A program made the position numbers and the translations under genes. A stretch of 64,000 nucleotides of DNA from Erodium maritimum (Eukaryota; Streptophyta; Magnoliopsida; Geraniales; Geraniaceae), in contig OY997588.1 in the NCBI GenBank assembly GCA_963921825.1, positions 123,562,715-123,626,714 of the forward strand, given 5' to 3'. This document shows, in pieces, positions 22,888 through 35,334 of this stretch (positions within the stretch are counted from its first letter, which is position 1; each line of letters opens with the position of its first letter). The notes beneath the pieces are model-generated. The model saw only the letters and a program-made list of their open reading frames with translations. It made no database searches and was not told the origin of the DNA.

Positions 22888-24072
22888 CTTTTTTAAACGA
22901 AAAGATTCATTAATCAATTAATAAATTTTACAAACCAAAAAATACAATTTGAATAACAGAAATGTTGTATCAACTGATGGTTCTTAAAACCCAAGAGACT
23001 ACCAACAACATGAATAACTCTCGATCAAGACTACACAACACCTAAATAAACAGAAACCCCGAGATCGGTCTTTTTTATCGACTTTCCGAAGAGATACGCT
23101 GAAAGAGAGATACTATCAGACACATCATTAAAGACAACAACCACCCTTACCGGATATCCAAGATTCCGAAAGAGAGGACATACAACAAACCGATATATAA
23201 AATAAATAAAGATAAAGGACAACTACGAACATAAACTAAACATAGCCGGCCTTTGATGTTTGGGGCCGAAAGCGAGGTGAGGGCGGAAGGTGGACGACGA
23301 CGACGGGTACATATTTGGTCTGCTTGAGGCGGGTGCAAAGGAATGGCGGAAATCACTTAATGTAGGAGCACGATTGAGCGGCTTAGACTGCGGAGCTTCG
23401 GCGGGAGATGGGATCAAATCTGATCGTCTTGTTGGGTAAGAAAGGCAGAGAGGCTCGATCGGGTTACCTCAGTTCGTTGTTTTATGGGGATAGGGGCGAA
23501 CGATGGAACTAGTGAATGACTTTCGTCGATGTTGAGGGAGGAGGCTGGTGGACAGGCCGGTGTGGGAGGATGTGATGATGGGCCTATGTGGGACATCTGT
23601 CCGGATCTGGGAAAGGTTTGGTCGGAGTAAGGCAAAGGGTTTGAGGAACGAAGCAGGGTCGGTATGTGGCTGGGCTAGCCAGAGGGGATGGCGGGGAGAT
23701 AAAGGGGGAAAGGGGAGGCGGGAAGAGAAAGGGAGAGGGGAGAATTTGGATGGCGGAGAGGCCGACGAAGCTGGCGAGGGAATAAGCTCAGGAGGCGACG
23801 AGCCTTGGGGAGCGGCTGTGGAAGGTGGAGATGGTTGTTAATCGCCAAATCTAGTCGGAGGGGAGACGCACACGGCCAGAGCATCGGACAGGGACGACGG
23901 ATGACAGAGGGACCGACGACGTCGAGGGCGACCATTAGCGTACGAAAAAAAATGAGAGAGGAGAACTCCACCGACAACCTCTAAAACCGGAGCCACCATA
24001 ATCGTCGGTGGAAACTCAATCTTTTGAAAATAAGAGCCATGTTAGGGTTTTCTTTGAAAAGAGAGCGCGTTT
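22888..24072 (-). mobile_element. Probable LINE-derived retroposon, minus strand
   Basis: The left edge is T-rich (tcttttttaaacg) and the right edge, read on the minus strand, begins gcgctctcttttcaaag and continues aaaaccctaacatggc, a typical 5' leader of plant LINEs. The interior is GC-rich toward that 5' end. A good target duplication is not visible and no ORF2 exists, so the boundaries are approximate. Confidence 0.45.
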
Positions 24073-26384
24073 TTTTGCTTTTCCTTTAATGTTATTTTCA
24101 AATTTAAATGTTTATTACAATGGCATTGAAATTTAAAAAATGTTAGTGTAAAGAGTACATTACATTGGAGATGATTGTGGATGCTTTAAGAGGTTTTTAG
24201 GTTTTTCTGTATAGAGAGAGAAAGGACATGACAAACAAGATTTTTTATGTAATGACATTGAAATTTCAAATGTTATTGTAAGAGTACATTACATTGGAGA
24301 TGACCAGAGTGGAACGGAGGCATGATTGGAAGATGATACTACGTTCCTGGCCTGCGCCTGCGGATACTATCTGTCATTAATCATGACCATTGTCTGAAGC
24401 AATCATGCAATAGAGATTGATAACTCTTTTTCTTTCTCAATTCTTATTATTATTTTGAAACCCCCCATCACCATCTCACCATTATTGTCCATCAGATCGA
24501 ATAACCCTTTTCTCAGAAATTGGGACCCAGACAGACACACAGAAGAACTAAAAGCATCGGCAATGCGCAATGGTCCAAACACAACACAGCCCTCCTCAAC
24601 ATGAACATTATAATTTTCCTTTTCAATTCTGCTACACTAACCAGTAACCAGAGCCAAAACATGTGATATGGGCTGTGCTGTGCCAATTAAGAAGCCAAGA
24701 GGAAAATAAGGCTCCACTCTTCCTGATAGTGATAGTGACTACACTACACACAACACACAGCACCTGCCCCAATCCCTCTCTTCAAAGCATACATGCTTCT
24801 TTTTACTCGTCTGCTTCTCATTATTCATCATCATTACCATATTAAAACATACTCCATTTCTGAACTGCACTGCACTAGTTTTCTATTTCTTTGCTGCACA
24901 CATTTGCACCAGTCACCCTCATTATTATCTTTATCATTCACTGCGACATATTCATATACCTGATTTTTTTTATAACGTTGATTGATTCAGCAACAAAATC
25001 ATACTTGCAACGATTTTTGTTCGGACTGTTGCTGCCATGGCATAAAGGCCCAAACAGCCAACATTCACATACCCAAATCTAATTGAGCCCATTTATACAA
25101 CAGCTATAGCTTATATTAATGTGAAAATATTCTTTCGTATTTTCCAAATAAATATACATATGGTGTGTAATGGCAGATATCCACTTTGTATTCACTAAAG
25201 TGATTTTATCAAGAGTAGTCCGTAAATACTCCACTGTGTTCTAAACATATATAGTATAAACATTATTAAAAGTTTTTCAACTTATCTTGACGCTTACCTT
25301 GTAACTAAAATGTCCAACTAATTCAGGTGACTTCTTGGGGGTGGGTCCCTATTTCTATGGAGGCGTGTTGCTATTACAACTTTCTCTTTTCTAGCACGAC
25401 TCGGATGTACCTGTTTTTCCTAACGAACACGTCGATCCCTTAATGGAGACGCTGAAGGGGAGGTGAGGATGATTTCAGGCCTCCTGGGAGGTCCCAAGGA
25501 AATTGAGGATGCTTAGGATAAAGTTCTTTCAAATCCTATTGAGATGGGACGTGTCTTCTCAATAGCGTTCCGCTCTCCCGTCTAGTACTCATTGAAACTG
25601 GCGAGGCCTCTTAGCAGACCTCGCTTGGTTGTTTGGGTCAAAGGGAGATCCTAATATTGATCCACGACAGCACCGCCCCACCGTCGATCTTCCACCGGTC
25701 ACTGTCGATACTCTAGAGGTGACACTACCAACTTCCATCGTCGACCACACCTTCAAAGCGAGCTGTGGATTCCAATCTCCATAAGCTAGATCGAGGGGCT
25801 GAATGGATCTAGTACATGGATTCATGGAGGTCGGGACCGACCCTCTCTTGTCATCAAAGGCTTTCTCGTCCTCCCGATAGAACTAGTGGTTCGCAGATCG
25901 AGGAAGAAGGTGCAGGACCACAGTAGAGACACATCAAACATCGGTGAGGTAGTAGGAAAAGATCTGAATATTGAACTCCATAAAAGATGGTGGAGGTGGA
26001 TGGACGAGATGGGGCCTACAAAGGAGAACGTCGAAGGCGACGAGAAGCCCTAGGGATAATTGAGAGAGAAGTTCTCTCCATAGATATCATGTAATTAAGT
26101 TAGCACACTTTTAATTTATTTTCTTTCCTTTTGGAATATATATAATATGCAATTTGTTACATAAATTTTTCCATACAAGATACATTTGTTCAACAGTGCG
26201 AAATTTGAGAACAAAATATGCGAGGACATGAGTCTGTATACCGAGACCCCTCCCTTTTCGTCTAATCGATCATGCCTTCTCATCCTGTTTGATTTGACTA
26301 GTTTTAAGTGTTTGTTGTGTCATTTTAAGCGCCTAAACGTCATCCAAACAAACTAGACGGCTTCCTTTTTAACAGTTCCACTAA
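24073..26384. other. Intergenic DNA with a local duplication and a possible LINE 5' fragment
   Basis: A segment containing gagtacattacattggaga occurs twice (near 24150 and 24290) with similar flanks, a partial duplication of about 70 bp. At 25330-26095 a GC-richer block, read on the minus strand, starts gagagaacttctctctcaat and soon reaches ccctagggc, which resembles a LINE 5' leader. No terminal duplication supports it. The remainder is AT-rich with no recognisable gene. Confidence 0.35.
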
Positions 26385-26693
26385 AAGCATCCGCAATCAT
26401 ACAACCTGGTTGAGGTTGATAGGGAGAGGCTAATAGAATAAGAAAATATTAAAATTGTTTCTCTATCCTCTATCAGCCTGACTAATAGATTTTCATCTAC
26501 AGTCTATGTTTTTGCTATACACCGATAGTTGAGGCTGGTAGAATAATAAAAAAAGGTATTCTTAAATACAAACATATTTAAGGAAAATGATATTTCATTG
26601 AAGATAATTAAAATAATGACATTAAATAATGAAAATAAGGGAGAAATTTTTAAATAAATAAATATAATTAAATTAAAATATTCTAATCGCCAA

Positions 26694-29612
26694 ACTTATT
26701 TCAAATATATTCAATGAGGTCATTTTCTAATACAAGATGAGCATGATCATCGTGCATCATGTTGCTTTCTTTTAGTATGATATTGGCGGGGACGAAGCTT
26801 CTTTGCGTGAATCTTGGTTCGGTCGACCATTCTTCATCTATTTGTTCAACATGATTATCAGTAATCAATCATTGTACCAACTGAGCTTCTCTCTCTAAAA
26901 AGAAACCTCTCTAACCCTAGCCGCCTCACTCCTTGCTTCTCTACATCGCCAACAACGCCATGGCTTCCGACCATGGTTGTAGTCGGCGGTGTTGCCTCTC
27001 CCCCTCTCCTTTTCCTCTCTCATTCTCTTCTCCTTGAACATCTTTCTTCTCCGATCTAACTTCGATCTTTGCTTTCTCTCTCATTCCCGTTGACTTCGGA
27101 GATTACCAGGTGTGCGAAACTCTTCCTCTTTTCTCTGAGAGGATCGACGTGGTTTTATCTCTGATTTCGATGGGGCTTGTGGAGAGGGGAGCGGATCTGG
27201 GTCTAGGTGTTGTCCAGATCTGAGTTCTCTCCGAGGCTCCTCTCTTTTCTTCTCTGCCTGGTTCGATTTGGGGTCGCTTCTGGGGTTTCTGAAGGTCCGA
27301 GAGTGGGAAGCTTCTTATGGTGGTTCAGATCGGCGCAACTCTTCTCTGATTTCAGTTGGCCTCTAGTTGTTCCCCGTTCCCTCTTGCTTTTTCTGTTGTC
27401 GAATATGTGCCTACTTTGGGGCTTTTGAAGATTTGGGTATGGGAAACTGTTTTCTGGTGATTCAGATCGGTTCGACCTCTGGTGGCTCGTCGGCGTCTAC
27501 TCGTTCTTTCTCCGTCTATGCCTGGATCTGTTACGGGTAGGGGTAAGGTCTTGCTCGGATCGCGAGTTTGATTCGGTTCTGGTTAGGGTTCTTTGGTGGT
27601 TCGGGTTCGGTAGGCGGTCTCGGGTCCTAGTTTTGGGTTGTTGTTGGGTTTGGTTCGTGGGCCAGGCCCGGAAGCCTTTTGGGATGGTCCGGGTCTTTTG
27701 GGTCGTTCTCCTTGGTTCCTGGCAACTTCCTCACGGTGTCGTAAGAGGGTATTTCACTTCAGTCTAGGCATCTCGATATGGCATCGACAGTGGGAGGCGA
27801 TTATTTTCATGGATCGTTGCGATTCTGGTTCAGGTTCGTTACTGATGAGTAGTGCACCTATCTCACTCCGTTCGTTGCTCTCCTTCGCCCCCGTGGTTGA
27901 AACCAGGTATGACATCTCTTCTCTTTTCCTTTTATCTTAGGTTCTCTTCTCCCTTTCTCCTCTATTACTCATACTCGATTGTCTTGTGATCGGAATCGTC
28001 GGTTGGGGTTGGCCATCGACGATAGCATGGAGTTCCTGTGACCCTCGGATCATCTCTGTATAAGAATTGGGGGTGGATGGTGTCCCAACCGTGTGTAGTG
28101 CTGGCCATCGGTATTTGCAAGACTCTAGTAACCTTTTATGGGTTTTCCGGGTTTTGTGGACTTCGGAGTGGAGGTAATTCTTATATAATTTGGAAAATGG
28201 GCTTCGGGTGTTGGTGATCTTTGGGCTCACTCTCTCAACTTCATTTACACTTTGGTCTTTCGGTAAACAACTCCCAGGCTTGCATCTTAGACACTTGCAG
28301 ATCGACTTCATCACTTGGCCTGTTAGGCTTCATCTCAACTTCTTCTCTTGGCATGTTAGGCTACATCTTAGCTCATTGCATTTGGACAAGCACCGTCCTT
28401 TCACTTTCATCCCAACAAAACTTGAAGATTACACTGCTCAAGATCAACACCATCTTTGGAAGTCATCTGTTGCTTTCTTTTGTACTGTTCAACTCCTTCT
28501 CTGGAAGTCATATGTTGTTTACTTTTGTACTGTTGTTTCTCTTTTGTGGCGTGATTGCTCTTTCTGTAGCTAGAAGGGGTTATTTCGTTTTGTATCTTTT
28601 TCTCAAAGATAATTTCAATTTGCTTTCACTGATAAAAAAAACATGATTATCATACGTATGACATTTTTCCTCCACAATCATATTGTGCATGATAATACAA
28701 GCATTCATGACTAGGACGAGGGAAGAGGGTTTCCACATTCGAATTGGGTGAGTGATAATGTGAAATCGAGCTTGGAGGACCAAAAATGCTCGTTCTACAT
28801 CCTTACTACATGCTTCTTGGACTAGAGAAAATTTCTTATGTTTTAGAAGTCGCGCCAATGGAGGGTAAATACCATCAGCCAAACAATAAGGAAGCTTGCA
28901 CATGTGCCCTTTTACCGTGAATGATATCATTGGTTGCCAAGCACTGACGACGTCTGAGAACAACCTTGAATGATTAAGAACAATTAAGTCGTTGTTCAAA
29001 CCTCCATGCCAAAAAAAATGCATGCCAAATCCACAAGTCTGCGTGGCAACGACCTCGAGACCACGGTCGGTCTATTACCGCGTGATCCCTCCTTGAATGA
29101 GATCCTTTCAATGTCGTTGGAAAATTCTTCCACTCCCAATGCATGCAGTCCAAACTACCCAAATTCTCGGGGAGTCCACGTGTCTCATTTACCGCTAATA
29201 TGTAGTTCATATCAGCTTGTGTGGGCTTACGTAGGTAAGTACTGCTAAAGTTGATAATATAGTCTTGCAAAAAAAAGTTATCGCACTCAAGAGTCTTGCT
29301 TTCCCCTATTCTCAAATACTCGTTCATAGTATATTTTTTATAAGGAGATAATGATACCTGACTCAAACCATCCATGTCGTGCTTAAAGTATAGATAAGTA
29401 TAGATCTTTTTCCTCCAACTCGTGGAAAATATGCGTGAAGACATCATTCGGCATTCGGAAACGACGATGAAATTGCACGTCGGTGTACACGGGGGGGGGG
29501 GGGTGTTATTGAAATAGTTACGCATTAAACGTTCGTGGACAACAACCCGGTCTCTCTTAATATAGTTCTTCTTATTACGTTGTTGTGGTTGGTTCATGAG
29601 TTCCCCGACCAC
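26694..29612 (-). pseudogene. PIF/Harbinger DDE transposase (ALP1-like), split by a LINE and decayed
   Basis: The minus strand encodes segments typical of plant Harbinger transposases: a YLRIGESKTLECDNFF block, then TYLRKPTQADMNYIL, GSLDCMHWEWKNFPT (the first catalytic Asp region), WHAFFLAWR and, after a shift, NDLIVLNHSRLF, CLADGIYPPLA, KHKKFSLVQEACSKDVERAF and NACIIMHNMIVEE. The frame enters the LINE at HTYDNHV (28652). At 26860 the same seven codons recur and continue in frame as EQIDEEWSTEPRF to LENDLIEYI and a stop at about 26696. At least one frameshift near 28980-29030 and the LINE insertion inactivate it. Such enzymes cut the element out at its TIRs and reinsert it at TAA/TTA. Confidence 0.75.
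26848..28652 (+). mobile_element. LINE-type retroposon inserted in the Harbinger transposase
   Basis: The 13 bp aacatgattatca stand at 26848-26860 and 28640-28652 and flank a 1.78-kb insert. The insert ends in gataaaaaaaa on the plus strand, following a tttgtatctttttctc tail of a kind common in plant LINEs, and begins with a CT-rich leader (tctctctctaaaaag near 26890). It has no intact long ORF and no ORF2 was recognised. The insertion splits the transposase coding frame exactly within the duplicated bases, so LINE jumping came after Harbinger insertion. Confidence 0.75.
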
Positions 29613-30474
29613 ACTTTGAAGCTCTTCCCTTTAGCGTTTCAACATTCGCTCGATTGGCATCTCGTGCGCAAGCATCGCCCTTCTTTTATCGAAATTGCTT
29701 GTCATTTTCCTACAAAAAAATATAGAGACTACAAGAATTTGACGAAATTGCTTTAGATGAAGGTGCAATTTTTCTATCACAAAATATCTGAATTTTTAAA
29801 ATTTTACAAAAACAAGGGTCAACCATTGGTCAACAAAAAAATAACCATTGCTGACGGCGGATAGATGTGGTGGTGAAGTTAGTGCCGCATCTAACGACCT
29901 CCTCCCAGACAAACCCCGAGCAACCGGACCGAAAAAACCCTAGAGGTTCGGAAAGTCGTGCATCTAACGTCATTTTGGGCATTCTCGTATAGTCGCCATT
30001 TTGGGCATTCCTGAGATCGTACTTGTCACTACTCGATGAATCCATGAACACGATACGGTATCAGAACGAATAAGGAGAGAATTTTGTGGCTTTGGGAGAG
30101 GGTTGAGAGACACTTTATGGGATTTGTTGTGTGTGGATGCAATGTATTTATAGATACAATTTCCACATTTTTTTATTCAAGTTTATATGGTCAAACGAAT
30201 CTGCTGACTCATGCAACGTGCCAGAATCGCCGCGTCTTTTCTGCTTCTGTTTGTCGAAACGTCACCACGTGTCACGCTAGGATTCGTGTGGTCAGCACCG
30301 CTTCGATCGAATCGACGGACTTACGAGTCTTTAAATTTGTAGACCGTCTAAAGCGAATTCTCCGAATCGACTAGATACAAGACTCAGATTCGACAAATCG
30401 ACAGATGAAAACAACTTTTTCCCTGATTCGATGTGCGATTAGATGGGCTCAAGACGTCATTATAGATAGCCTAA

Positions 30475-31056
30475 CTGATATCATATGATCATTGACTTTC
30501 TTTTTGGGATGAAATTACACTTCACTGTGATCACTGATTTCGATCAAACCATTTAATGACCAATCAACCCATTCTTCGTGACATCACACCTTGTCATACG
30601 CTTTAATCAGGTCTAAATTTAAAGCTATATAACCGTTTTTACACCGTCTCTATCTCTTCAAATAATGAATCACCTCATATGCTATGCTACCATTACAAAT
30701 GCACTCTAAGACAAGAATATCAAGTTGTTCAGTAGACTTTTCGTATGATTTGCCATAACTCTCGAAAATATCTTGACCTACTCCAGAAATAGGAAGGAGG
30801 TCATCGATATTTTTTAAAAACTCATTGGAATCGACACCACGTTGATGTCATTTAAAGGATTCAGACGGGAGCCAGAAATAAAATAAAAAATCAGATTGAG
30901 GCTTAACCCCTACTTGATTTTAAGCAATGTATATACAGATCAAATAGTAAATACATATATAACATTCTTTGGTTAAACAAACAAAAGATATAACACTCAT
31001 ATTGAAATGGGAGTCAAAAGGCTTCAAATGAAGATTTTGTGTGATTCGGTTACATC
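30475..31056 (-). other. Intergenic DNA with a decayed LINE reverse-transcriptase fragment
   Basis: On the minus strand at about 30720-30580 a frame reads SIAYEVIHYLKR, a stop, then GYIALNLDLIKAYDKV. This matches the start of the LINE reverse-transcriptase core, where HEVIHYLKR and ALKLDLSKAYD-type motifs are usual. Stops within it show it is dead. The rest is AT-rich and unassigned. The DC1 gene's poly(A) signal follows at 31057. Confidence 0.5.
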
Positions 31057-31062
31057 TTTATT
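31057..31062 (-). terminator. Poly(A) signal of the DC1-domain gene
   Basis: AATAAA on the minus strand lies 63 bp beyond the stop codon of the DC1-domain gene, a plausible cleavage signal position. Confidence 0.5.
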
Positions 31063-31124
31063 CAAAGTGAAGCAAAGCAACAAGAACAATAACAGGCAAA
31101 AGCTCAAATCATTTTGTGAAGTTG

Positions 31125-31949
31125 TCAATTCTCCTCTCCACAAATATCAATCCCTCCAAAGCTCCCACCACCATCCCCTCCACTGTCAAACAAGCCGCCA
31201 TCGTCAGCAGCAGGATCACCACCACCAACACCACCAGCCAGCACATCTTGAACCACGACTTGTATTACTTGGCTCACCAAACCATTCATCGTGTTATTGG
31301 GTGCAGCTGCCGCTTGGTTTTTAACAGCCTGGTTCCGAGGTGCTGCCTGGTATTGTTGCACCCCATGAGTCTGCGCTTTTGGTGGCGCTTTGGCAGCGGT
31401 GCAGCCCAAGTGGACATCGAATTCACAGTAGTTGCACCTGTAGAGCCAGTGGTCGGAGCCCAGCATGTGGCACACGTCACAGGAGAAGCTCTTGTTCTGG
31501 TAAGGAGGTGAAAATGTGAGGTTGAGCTGGTGCTGGTGGGACTGGTGGGCGATCGCCAACGGCTTAGTAGCGCAGAGCGAGTGGAGATCGATGCCGCACG
31601 GACCACAGTGGTAGGAGAAGCCAGTGCCTGGCGTCCCGCAGGCGTCACAGCTGAAGACGCCTTCCGGGTAGACGGGGCGCGGCAGCAGAGACAGGACATG
31701 GTTATGGTAGTCAAACGGGTGGGTGATGTGCTGAGGCAGCTTCGAGCATGAGACGTGGAGGAAGTAGCTGCAGAATGTGCAGGTGTACACCAATCCTGAC
31801 GCCTCGAGCTTGCACCCGCAACATGTGGATACGCTTAGGGTTTGTTGGGGATGGTGATTGTGGAGCTGCAGGGGATGAGGATGGCTGAAATGGTGGATCG
31901 TGTGCTCATCGGCTTGAGGCTGTTGCTGGCTATTCGTTACCTTACCCAT
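31125..31949 (-). CDS. DC1 (C1-like zinc finger) domain protein
   Basis: This is an intronless gene for a 274-residue protein with three divergent C1 (DC1) modules at about residues 24-68, 77-127 and 135-183. Each has the family pattern of His, then CxxC, a second CxxC-type pair and a late His-x-x-C, for example CCGCKLEASG with CTFCSYFLHVSC, and CDACGTPG with CGPCGIDLHSLC. DC1 modules bind zinc and occur in large plant families tied to stress, hormone and cell-death responses; some members bind DNA or lipids. There is no signal peptide or membrane span. The N-terminus is His/Pro/Gln-rich and the C-terminal tail (about 230-274) is Gly/Asp-rich and probably disordered. The ATG at 31949 is the first in frame. 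The exact role is unknown. Confidence 0.9.
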   Translation of the reverse strand: MGKVTNSQQQPQADEHTIHHFSHPHPLQLHNHHPQQTLSVSTCCGCKLEASGLVYTCTFCSYFLHVSCSKLPQHITHPFDYHNHVLSLLPRPVYPEGVFSCDACGTPGTGFSYHCGPCGIDLHSLCATKPLAIAHQSHQHQLNLTFSPPYQNKSFSCDVCHMLGSDHWLYRCNYCEFDVHLGCTAAKAPPKAQTHGVQQYQAAPRNQAVKNQAAAAPNNTMNGLVSQVIQVVVQDVLAGGVGGGDPAADDGGLFDSGGDGGGSFGGIDICGEEN

Positions 31950-32077
31950 CTTCTTGCTACAAGACTCAATATCAGCATTGGGCAGTTTTTGTAGTTGCTC
32001 TTTCTCATACAGTTGACTTCTAGCTAAGCTTGAGCAAAGTCAAGGAATAACTTGATCAAAGACCTGGTCAGTTTAGG

Positions 32078-32085
32078 ATTTTATA
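32078..32085 (-). promoter_or_regulatory. Candidate TATA box of the DC1-domain gene
   Basis: TATAAAAT on the minus strand lies about 130 bp upstream of the ATG at 31949, which leaves room for a leader of about 100 nt. This is a positional guess only. Confidence 0.35.
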
Positions 32086-32299
32086 ACTTGTTTGCTGGTC
32101 TGGTAGGAGGGGTTTTGTTGACTTTGGCAATGTAGTTGTGAGCTGGTTTCGAGTTAATTTACAGGTTGGTATATTGGAGCTTGTATGGTTCATGGACAAG
32201 AGATATCCTTCTAGTCCGTTGACTTTTCTTCTTGAGGTTGCTTGTATTTGGCATTGGTGAAAGGAAAATCAATTGGGAACCCCTATTACGATTCAAACT
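32086..32299. other. Upstream region of the DC1-domain gene
   Basis: Nothing is recognised here apart from AT-rich promoter-like DNA leading to the LINE target site at 32300. Confidence 0.35.
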
Positions 32300-32538
32300 A
32301 AAGAGCTAATTTTTTTAATAAAAGGTTACAATTTCATTAATTAGATTTCAAGCCGGCAGAAAAAGTAGATCAGAGAAACCCCTGATTATAGTAGAAGAGG
32401 TATTACATAGTATAAAATCCATAAAGTCTGTCTACGCATAACTCTGTGACATAAAAACCGACACAAGCGGTTTGTTGGGGAGCCATAAAGACGAACAAAA
32501 AGTACATAACAATGAAATCGGTGTCGGTTGCTCAAGGT

Positions 32539-35334
32539 TGTCACGCCCCAAATCTAGTTTTGACCGGACTCGAGACGTGAACTAAAACAATAATAATTTT
32601 AATCGAAAAAAAAAGCCAACAAGTCTCAAACTCATAATTTTAAAACTTTAAACACCACGCGAGTCACAGCTCTGTAAGAACCCAACGGTAAAACAGTTCA
32701 AAATAAAACGGTACGTCTCTAGACTATCTAGCCTAGGACTCTCGTAAGCTCCCAAGCATCGAGCATCCAGCTAGTACACTTCCCGCTTAGAACCTGAAAA
32801 ACAACAAGGTAAGGGGTGAGCTTTCGCTCAGTAGGAAAAGTAGTTAAGGTTATAAGCAAGCGCTCACCACCACGGGTAACCGTCCAATTAGGGCATACTA
32901 GTACAGCACACAACTAATTTATAACGGAACTCGTAACCACGATCCTCAACTCAAGACCAAACCACACTCACAACCATAATCAACCAAACCGCACAAACAA
33001 CAGCCATCACACCAAGTAACACATCATCAACCATAAAGTAAACTGTAAAAGCACAAACACGTCCCGTACCGCAGTCCCCTACTCCGCCGGCTGTCCACAA
33101 CCCGACTCTATCATATCACACCAGAACACACATCATCGGCCTAGATATCTTCCCGTCAAACAACCGAGGCTCAATCTCAAATAGTCGTACCGGAATCTCC
33201 ATCGGCCTAGACCTCTTCCTCGGAACTCCTTCGGGCAAAGGATAGGTGAAACAACTTTCTCGGTACTCCTTCGAGCAAAGCAAAGAATACGTAACCGTCG
33301 GCCTAGACGTCCCACGTCGGAGTACCCCCTCGATGCAGGCTATCGTACCGGAACCACTACCCGGGGGACTGCGTATACATGGGACCACACTATCGGCCTA
33401 GATACTACCCTACACCGGCGTACCCCCTCGGTCATAGGTACCATACGGGAAACAACTCCCGGACACACATCAAGATAATATTACAAATGTCATAAATAAG
33501 CACGACTTACCAAGCCCAACAATCTTACCACAACCAGTCTCGTCGGTCTATCACTCACCCGACCATCACACAACCAAGGGTTCAGATCAACACAACTACG
33601 GCACACTCGCCCATACATATCAACAACATGCTCAACGGATATATTAAATCTTGTCTATTAAACCTAACGACACCGACTCACACGGTAGGCATCTCAAACA
33701 ATAACAGGCAATTCCAAAACAACACACAACCTACGGCTCGACATGGCCGGTCTAACAGCACAACAATTCCCAAGACAGAAACGTAAATGTTCGCAGTTCA
33801 ATCGGTTACGCTAGTTGTTCTCATCCTACATGTTACTACGACTCGTCCAGTTATTATCTGATATAAACGTCTTTCAAGTTTTATTAATTCCTAGCATGCA
33901 TACTAGTAACTTTCTGCAATTAAACCAGTATCCGCTACTTCCCTACCTCAAGACGAACCGATAGCAACGTCTCCTAGCTGCTGACGTCCTGGCTTGCCAC
34001 CTCCAGTCTTCTCTTCGATCGACGCCGGACTCTACTTTACACAGAATGCTACGATTAAAACCGGTTTAACAATTTAATTTAAAAGGTTACGACGGTCTCG
34101 ATTTAAGTTCAAAAGTGGTCTTTTAGACTCGAGCGGGCTAAAAGCGGGCTTACGTCGAATCGGGTTCGAGCACCCGAGCACCGGAACCGGTGCACGTTTC
34201 CCGAGGCACGGTCCCAATGCACAGATCTCGAGGCGCTGGTTCGTGGCACGGTTCCCGAGGCACCCGATTCAACGTTTCACTTTTATCCCGTTCAAGGTCC
34301 GTTTTACAGTCCAGGTTCCAAAAACTATTCCAGTTCGTTCAAGTCCAAAATCCCCCTTTATTTTCTTTTATTAACATTAGAATAAAACTGTTTCAACTTC
34401 CATTTTCTTTTTGGTTTTCAACAGATCGAAACTGAAACTCTTTTCTTTTAAATTCTTTTCAAAAACCTTTTTTTGATCTTTTCCACTCTCAAAGGTTCAA
34501 GTCCAGAATTGTCAGATTTGCTCAGAGATGAACACGCTCGGGAACAAACAACAAAAACCAAGAAACGAAAGAAGGGAGAGGAGCTCGGTTTTGACACCGG
34601 TCGACCACCGGCGACGATATCGTCGACGACCAAACCCCAAGGGTGAGAATCTCACCGTGGGGAAAAGAGACGACGTCGGGGAGGGTAGAGGTTGCGGTCG
34701 AGGCAGCGGCGGAACACGGCGAAAACCCCTCGATGTAGATCTGGACGGCGCGGGTTCTGGCTGAACGTGGAGGACGAGAGGGAGATCGGTGACGACGGCG
34801 AGAACTCGGATCTGAGAGCAGGTCTTGGGTAAGGAACGGCCGGCGAGCTCGATAGGACGGAGAAAAGAGGCTCGGCCTCGGGACAGAACTGAGAGGAGAG
34901 GCCCGCCGAGGGAGAGGGACGGCGGGGCTCGGGACCGGTGACGGGCTCGGGTAGAGAGGAACGGTGGAGTTTGGTCGGAAAAGAGAAAAGGGAGAGAGTC
35001 GTGGGGTTCGGATCTGAGAGGACGAAGGGAAAGGGAAGAGCTGCGCGAGAGGAAGGAAGAGAAACTGATTTCTGAAACCCTAAAAACGCGTTAAATACGC
35101 GGGCCAGGACTTAAACGAGCCTTGGCTGGGTTTTGGGCCGCACGGCCCAAGGCGAGAGCTAGGTCGGGACAGTCTGCTCTGGCCGGGTCTGGTCCAGTTC
35201 GGTCCAGCCCTCTTTTATTTTATTTTATTTTTAATTTTTTTAAACGAATTAAAATTTAAACAGGATTTCAACCTCGACGTTCCGACGAACACTTTTAAAT
35301 AATTAAAAACTTTTTAAACCGAGCGGTCTTCACA
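32539..35334 (-). repeat. Solo LTR of a Tekay-like element inside the LINE
   Basis: A 2.8-kb LTR lies in minus orientation, starting tgtgaagaccgctcgg and ending ttggggcgtgaca on the minus strand. It is flanked by the 5-bp duplication aaggt (32534-32538 and 35335-35339). No internal retrotransposon sequence is attached, so it is a solo LTR, usually formed by recombination between the two LTRs of a full element. It sits inside the LINE at 32300-37529 and is therefore younger than it. Confidence 0.9.

Larger units (their letters stand above)
26385..30474 (-). mobile_element. PIF/Harbinger transposon with transposase, interrupted by a LINE
   Basis: Minus-strand transposase coding sequence lies at about 29612-28640 and, beyond an inserted LINE, at 26860-26690. 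The right end runs to gatagcc at 30471 followed by TAA, the Harbinger target. The left end is probably near 26385, where TAA precedes a gcatccgcaatcat sequence, but the two ends match poorly, so the limits are uncertain. A similar right end (gacgtcattgtggatagtc followed by TAA) at about 59995-60016 suggests a related element there. Confidence 0.65.

Noticed and set aside
28190-28646. Hydrophobic plus-strand ORFs of 127 and 141 codons
   Set aside because: They fall at the 3' end of the LINE that splits the Harbinger transposase, overlap in two frames, and show no conserved feature.
31007-31511. Plus-strand ORFs over the DC1 gene
   Set aside because: They are antisense of the DC1-domain coding sequence.
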